Both the position numbers and the translations under genes were made by a program. The notes beneath the pieces were generated by a model. That model saw only the letters and a list, made by a program, of their open reading frames with translations. It had not been told where the DNA came from and made no database searches. Positions 6,566 through 8,391 of a stretch of DNA of 8,391 nucleotides are shown here, in pieces; position 1 is the first letter of the stretch, and the number at the start of each line of letters is the position of its first letter. This DNA comes from Kiritimatiellales bacterium (GTDB taxonomy: Bacteria; Verrucomicrobiota; Kiritimatiellia; Kiritimatiellales; Pontiellaceae): positions 1 to 8,391 of the forward strand of contig JAIPIO010000177.1 of the NCBI GenBank assembly GCA_021734595.1. Reading direction: 5' to 3'.

Positions 6566-7273
6566 CTACTTCCCGAGCGGTTCCAGATAGATGTTGCGAA
6601 ACTCGATCGCACCGCCTTCGCTCTGCAGGGAGACCGGGCCCGAACTCACGCTGGCCTTGACGCCTTCATTCTGCAATTGGCCGTTGACGAAGACCTGTAC
6701 AGTATCGCCTTTGCAGACAATGTCGTAGGCGTTCCATTCGCCCGGCGCCTTCTCGTTCGACTCGTGTTTCTTCTTTGCCACGGCGAACTTCTTTGGTCCC
6801 TGCTGGACGCCGTCCACGACGAGCGTCGCGGTGTTCATCATCACCAGGTCGCCTGCGCGCCCGCTTTTGAGCTGGGCCTCGATACAGACGGGAAAGTCCA
6901 TGTCGGGACCGGTGCGATGGAGCAGAACGCCGCTGTTCGCCGGTTCGTCCGGCCAGCGCCACTCGACGTGGAGCCGGTAGTCGGCATAGTTCGCCACCGT
7001 GTGGATGTAGCCAATGAATTTTCTCTCGTATCCGTCGAGTTTCCCTTCGCAGCGCATGACGCCGTCGCCTGCCGACCATAGTTTCTGCGCAGCGCACAGT
7101 TTGTCATTGCCGGGGGAGTCTTCAGGCAGGAAGGGTACCCATCCGTCCAGGGTCTTGCCGTTGAAGAGCACGATTTTCTCCTTCGGGACGACCACCTCGT
7201 TCGCCGCACACGCAAAAGAGATCGCCATCACCGCCGAACACATCATAGTTGAAGTCAAAAAAAACTTTCTCAT
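6566..7273 (-). CDS. Secreted DUF1080 / 3-keto-disaccharide hydrolase domain protein
   Basis: The 235-residue product has a Sec signal peptide (basic MRKFF, hydrophobic to about 20, cleavage likely after ACA at 21-23) and a single DUF1080 domain, a concanavalin-like beta sandwich found in secreted carbohydrate-active proteins of PVC bacteria and Bacteroidetes. Family landmarks are VLFNGKTLDGWV (35-46), the W68-GDGVMRCEGKL block (about 66-79), YRLHVEWRW (99-107), NSGVLLHR (113-120), IEAQL (131-135), GEWNAYDIVCKGDTVQVFVNG (178-198) and GGAIEFRNIYLEPL (220-233). Some members hydrolyse 3-keto-glycosides; others have no known activity. The frame stays open upstream to 7393, but the ATG at 7273 has GGAG six bases before it and begins the signal peptide, so it is chosen. 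The protein is probably periplasmic or extracellular. Upstream is a 426-base non-coding stretch; downstream is a terminator-like hairpin. Confidence 0.9.
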   Translation of the reverse strand: MRKFFLTSTMMCSAVMAISFACAANEVVVPKEKIVLFNGKTLDGWVPFLPEDSPGNDKLCAAQKLWSAGDGVMRCEGKLDGYERKFIGYIHTVANYADYRLHVEWRWPDEPANSGVLLHRTGPDMDFPVCIEAQLKSGRAGDLVMMNTATLVVDGVQQGPKKFAVAKKKHESNEKAPGEWNAYDIVCKGDTVQVFVNGQLQNEGVKASVSSGPVSLQSEGGAIEFRNIYLEPLGK

Positions 7274-7699
7274 CGCCAACTCCTTTTCCGTATCTGAATA
7301 TCGATCCCCATTGGGATCCGGATTCTTACCTGAATGCGATAGAGTGAAGCGTTCTGGGGTTCGGCGCAAGGCAAAATTCCAGGCCGCAAACACCTCTTTA
7401 TCTCACGGAGATAGAAGCAACGGATGCCCGTGCAAGCGGCTTTGTCCGGAAATCCGTTTGGTCAGTTGCCCTTATTAATCCGTTGCAAAAAATCCAATCC
7501 CTGGAAATCTGTTAGCCGCCGACTTCCAATGTCTGGAAACCCAACGTTTGCCATACCCTTCGGTCATTGCCCCACATTCGTGTGGCCTCTCTTCCTTTAG
7601 TCGAGTTCCGCAGACGGGTAAACGTTGCTGCACTTCCAGACCTTGGATGGGTGGTTCTTATGGATTGCCGATGGAGTGTGCCCTGACACGTTGGAAAAA
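7274..7699. other. Non-coding spacer between the DUF1080 gene and the tRNA
   Basis: No supported gene is present in these 426 bases. They hold three TTCCA-N5-TGGAA-type words (listed separately), a 16-bp palindrome GATCCC-CATT-GGGATC (7303-7318), a 15-bp hairpin TATCTC-ACG-GAGATA (7399-7413), and an inverted pair GCAACGGAT (7417-7425) and ATCCGTTGC (7478-7486). The DUF1080 promoter should lie here on the minus strand, but I found no convincing -35/-10 pair. The spacer also holds the end of the tRNA transcript; a short T-run follows the CCA on the minus strand. Confidence 0.6.
7492..7648. repeat. Three more TTCCA-N5-TGGAA words (one perfect, two 9/10)
   Basis: The perfect copy is at 7524-7538 (centre ATGTC). 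Copies with one mismatch lie at 7492-7506 (ATCCA-ATCCC-TGGAA) and 7634-7648 (TTCCA-GACCT-TGGAT). They lie between the tRNA and the DUF1080 gene, spread over about 150 bases without regular phasing. Confidence 0.55.
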
Positions 7700-7775
7700 T
7701 GGTGGCTGTGAGTGGACTTGAACCACCGACAAGCGGATTATGATTCCGCTGCTCTGCCGACTGAGCTACACAGCC
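7700..7775 (-). tRNA. tRNA with CAU anticodon (elongator tRNA-Met most likely)
   Basis: The 76-base cloverleaf is complete. It has acceptor GGCTGTG/CACAGCC, D stem GCTC/GAGC with an AGTCGGCA loop, anticodon stem GCGGA/TCCGC around ATCATAA with anticodon CAT at 7742-7740, a 5-base variable loop, T stem GGTGG/CCACT with one G-T pair around TTCAAGT, discriminator A and an encoded CCA. All stems pair. CAU is shared by elongator Met, initiator fMet and lysidine-modified Ile2. The paired first acceptor base and ordinary anticodon stem exclude fMet. The GGCTxxGTAGCTCAG start resembles elongator Met, but the TTCAAGTCC T-arm resembles some Ile2 tRNAs, so Ile2 is not excluded. A37 would be a t6A/ct6A site in either case. 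Confidence 0.93.
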
Positions 7776-7795
7776 ATTGTTCAAAAGAGATGCAG

Positions 7796-7824
7796 AAGAT
7801 AGATAAACACCCCCGCCTTGGCAA
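7796..7824 (-). promoter_or_regulatory. Sigma-70-like promoter of the tRNA gene
   Basis: On the minus strand, TTGCCA (7824-7819) and TATCTT (7801-7796) are separated by exactly 17 bases. Transcription would start near 7789, about 14 bases before the mature tRNA 5' end at 7775. The -35 box lies inside the perfect palindrome CCTTGCCAAGG (minus-strand reading), which with flanking C and G runs could also form a hairpin. Confidence 0.55.
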
Positions 7825-7846
7825 GGGGATATTCCAATATTTTTGG

Positions 7847-8144
7847 TCTACGTAGATTTTTATGGTGAAGGAGGTGGTTCTCACTCAGCCCAAGTTCCGT
7901 TCATCCTGAATTTGTCAGCAACGAATGAAGGAAAAGCAACGAATGTTTCGGCAGATCGGGCTCGCTGTGAATACTGTTTCCGAGTGCAAGTCAGCACGTT
8001 TTCTGTGTTTGGGTATCCGTTTTGGCAAATATAGCGCCTATTCCTGTCCATTGGATTCGTTGCTTTCCCTACATTCGTTGCAAATATTTTTCGTGGTTCC
8101 GTGAGTTGCGAAGCTGCACGCTTCACCATAAAATTCTACGTGGA
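7847..8144. repeat. Inverted-repeat element of about 298 bp (MITE-like or remnant)
   Basis: The outer ends 7847-7870 and 8121-8144 are inverted copies with 22 of 24 bases matching (core TTTTATGGTGAAG). Inside lie a second inverted pair, 7918-7944 and 8055-8081, matching at 25 of 27 bases. Each inner arm is itself two GCAACGAAT words spaced 18 bases apart. The centre (7945-8054) is not repeated. The structure resembles a small non-autonomous mobile element or a long RNA hairpin. No transposase gene and no clear target-site duplication are visible. Confidence 0.65.
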
Positions 8145-8165
8145 GCCCATTATTCAGCGGTTTGG

Positions 8166-8391
8166 CTATTCCGCTCCGAACACGTTGATGTGTGCTTTGG
8201 GATTCTCGAATACCTTGGCGAAACGGCGCAGGACTTTAGCGCCGTGGAAGCCGTCGATGTAGCGGTGATCGAAGGTGAATCCGATCTTCACGCGCTGCAT
8301 GACGCGTACTTCGCCATCGACCGCCACAACGCCTTCGAACGGTTTGCCGACGGCAGCAAGGAAGGGCGTCCGGGAGCAGGGAGTGAGTGGC
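8166..8391 (-). CDS. 2-oxo-acid dehydrogenase E2-type acyltransferase, C-terminal fragment
   Basis: Only the last 75 residues are in the window; the 5' end lies beyond the right edge. The segment reads through KPFEGVVAVDGEV to IGFTFDHRYIDGFHGAKVL, then RRFAKVFENP and the stop TAG at 8168-8166. DHRYIDG is the catalytic His-Asp motif (HxxxD) of the lipoamide acyltransferase catalytic domain, where the histidine acts as base in transferring the acyl group from lipoamide to CoA in pyruvate and related dehydrogenase complexes. The upstream PLTPCSRTPFLAAVGKP differs from the usual INPPQAAILAVG of standard PDH E2 and resembles a smaller E2-related subgroup, so a stand-alone acyltransferase is possible. 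Whether lipoyl or E1/E3-binding domains are present cannot be seen. Confidence 0.85.
   Translation of the reverse strand, partial: PLTPCSRTPFLAAVGKPFEGVVAVDGEVRVMQRVKIGFTFDHRYIDGFHGAKVLRRFAKVFENPKAHINVFGAE

Larger units (their letters stand above)
7776..8165. other. Non-coding spacer between tRNA and E2 gene
   Basis: These 390 bases contain the tRNA promoter at the left end, then an inverted-repeat element at about 7847-8144 that stops about 20 bases short of the E2 stop codon. Short open frames exist on both strands, but they follow the repeat structure and resemble no protein family. Base composition is more AT-rich than the flanking genes. Confidence 0.6.

Noticed and set aside
7274..7393. 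Upstream extension of the DUF1080 protein by 40 residues
   Set aside because: The ATG at 7273 has a GGAG ribosome site and begins a normal signal peptide, which the extension would bury.
4497..7648. CRISPR array reading of the repeated palindromes
   Set aside because: The words are only 15 bp, irregularly spaced and scattered over several spacers, with no cas genes.
7512..7784. Minus-strand open frame of 90 codons
   Set aside because: Its start translates the tRNA gene (the typical CVAQSAEQ...NPLVGGSSPL tRNA artefact).
7843..8129. Short open frames of 63 and 82 codons on opposite strands
   Set aside because: Both lie within the inverted-repeat element; they have no clear ribosome-site and start combination for a gene and no family resemblance.
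7700..8144. Integration site or genomic island at the tRNA gene
   Set aside because: No integrase gene and no repeated copy of the tRNA 3' end were found in the window; the adjacent inverted-repeat element starts upstream of the tRNA promoter.

Overview
The window looks like part of a bacterial chromosome from the PVC superphylum, most likely a Kiritimatiellota/Verrucomicrobiota-type marine or anaerobic polysaccharide degrader. That is an inference from gene content: an LpxC relative, a lone pseudopilin of the PVC type, a secreted DUF1080 protein and loosely packed genes. No rRNA or marker gene fixes the taxonomy. Coding DNA is moderately GC-rich, and the spacers are clearly more AT-rich.

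Layout. On the minus strand, 1-2120 holds a CPBP-family membrane protease gene followed by murJ, the lipid II flippase. The two overlap by 4 bases and murJ runs off the left edge. A 96-bp divergent spacer separates them from a plus-strand operon (2217-4494): a divergent LpxC-like protein, a YjbQ/UPF0047 protein and a TcdA-type tRNA ct6A dehydratase. After a convergent spacer full of TTCCA/TGGAA words, the minus strand carries a solitary prepilin-like protein (4666-5130), a Tat-like exported His-rich protein of unknown function (5308-6357) and a secreted DUF1080 protein (6566-7273). Next come a CAU-anticodon tRNA (7700-7775), a non-coding element with imperfect inverted ends (about 7847-8144), and the C-terminal end of a 2-oxo-acid dehydrogenase E2-type acyltransferase at the right edge.

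How the genes fit together. MurJ and the LpxC relative both point to envelope biogenesis on either side of a shared divergent regulatory region. TcdA acts on A37 of ANN-decoding tRNAs, a group that includes CAU tRNAs. The right half is mostly exported proteins that look independently transcribed.

Most interesting signals: (1) a 15-bp palindromic word TTCCA-N5-TGGAA, repeated mainly in intergenic spacers; (2) an LpxC homologue that keeps the fold signature but has lost or shifted several catalytic positions; (3) the inverted-repeat element beside the E2 gene; (4) an exported His-rich protein with a faint questin-oxidase-like layout; (5) a good -24/-12 (sigma-54) match directly upstream of the pseudopilin. 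I see no CRISPR array, prophage, integrase or transposase gene.
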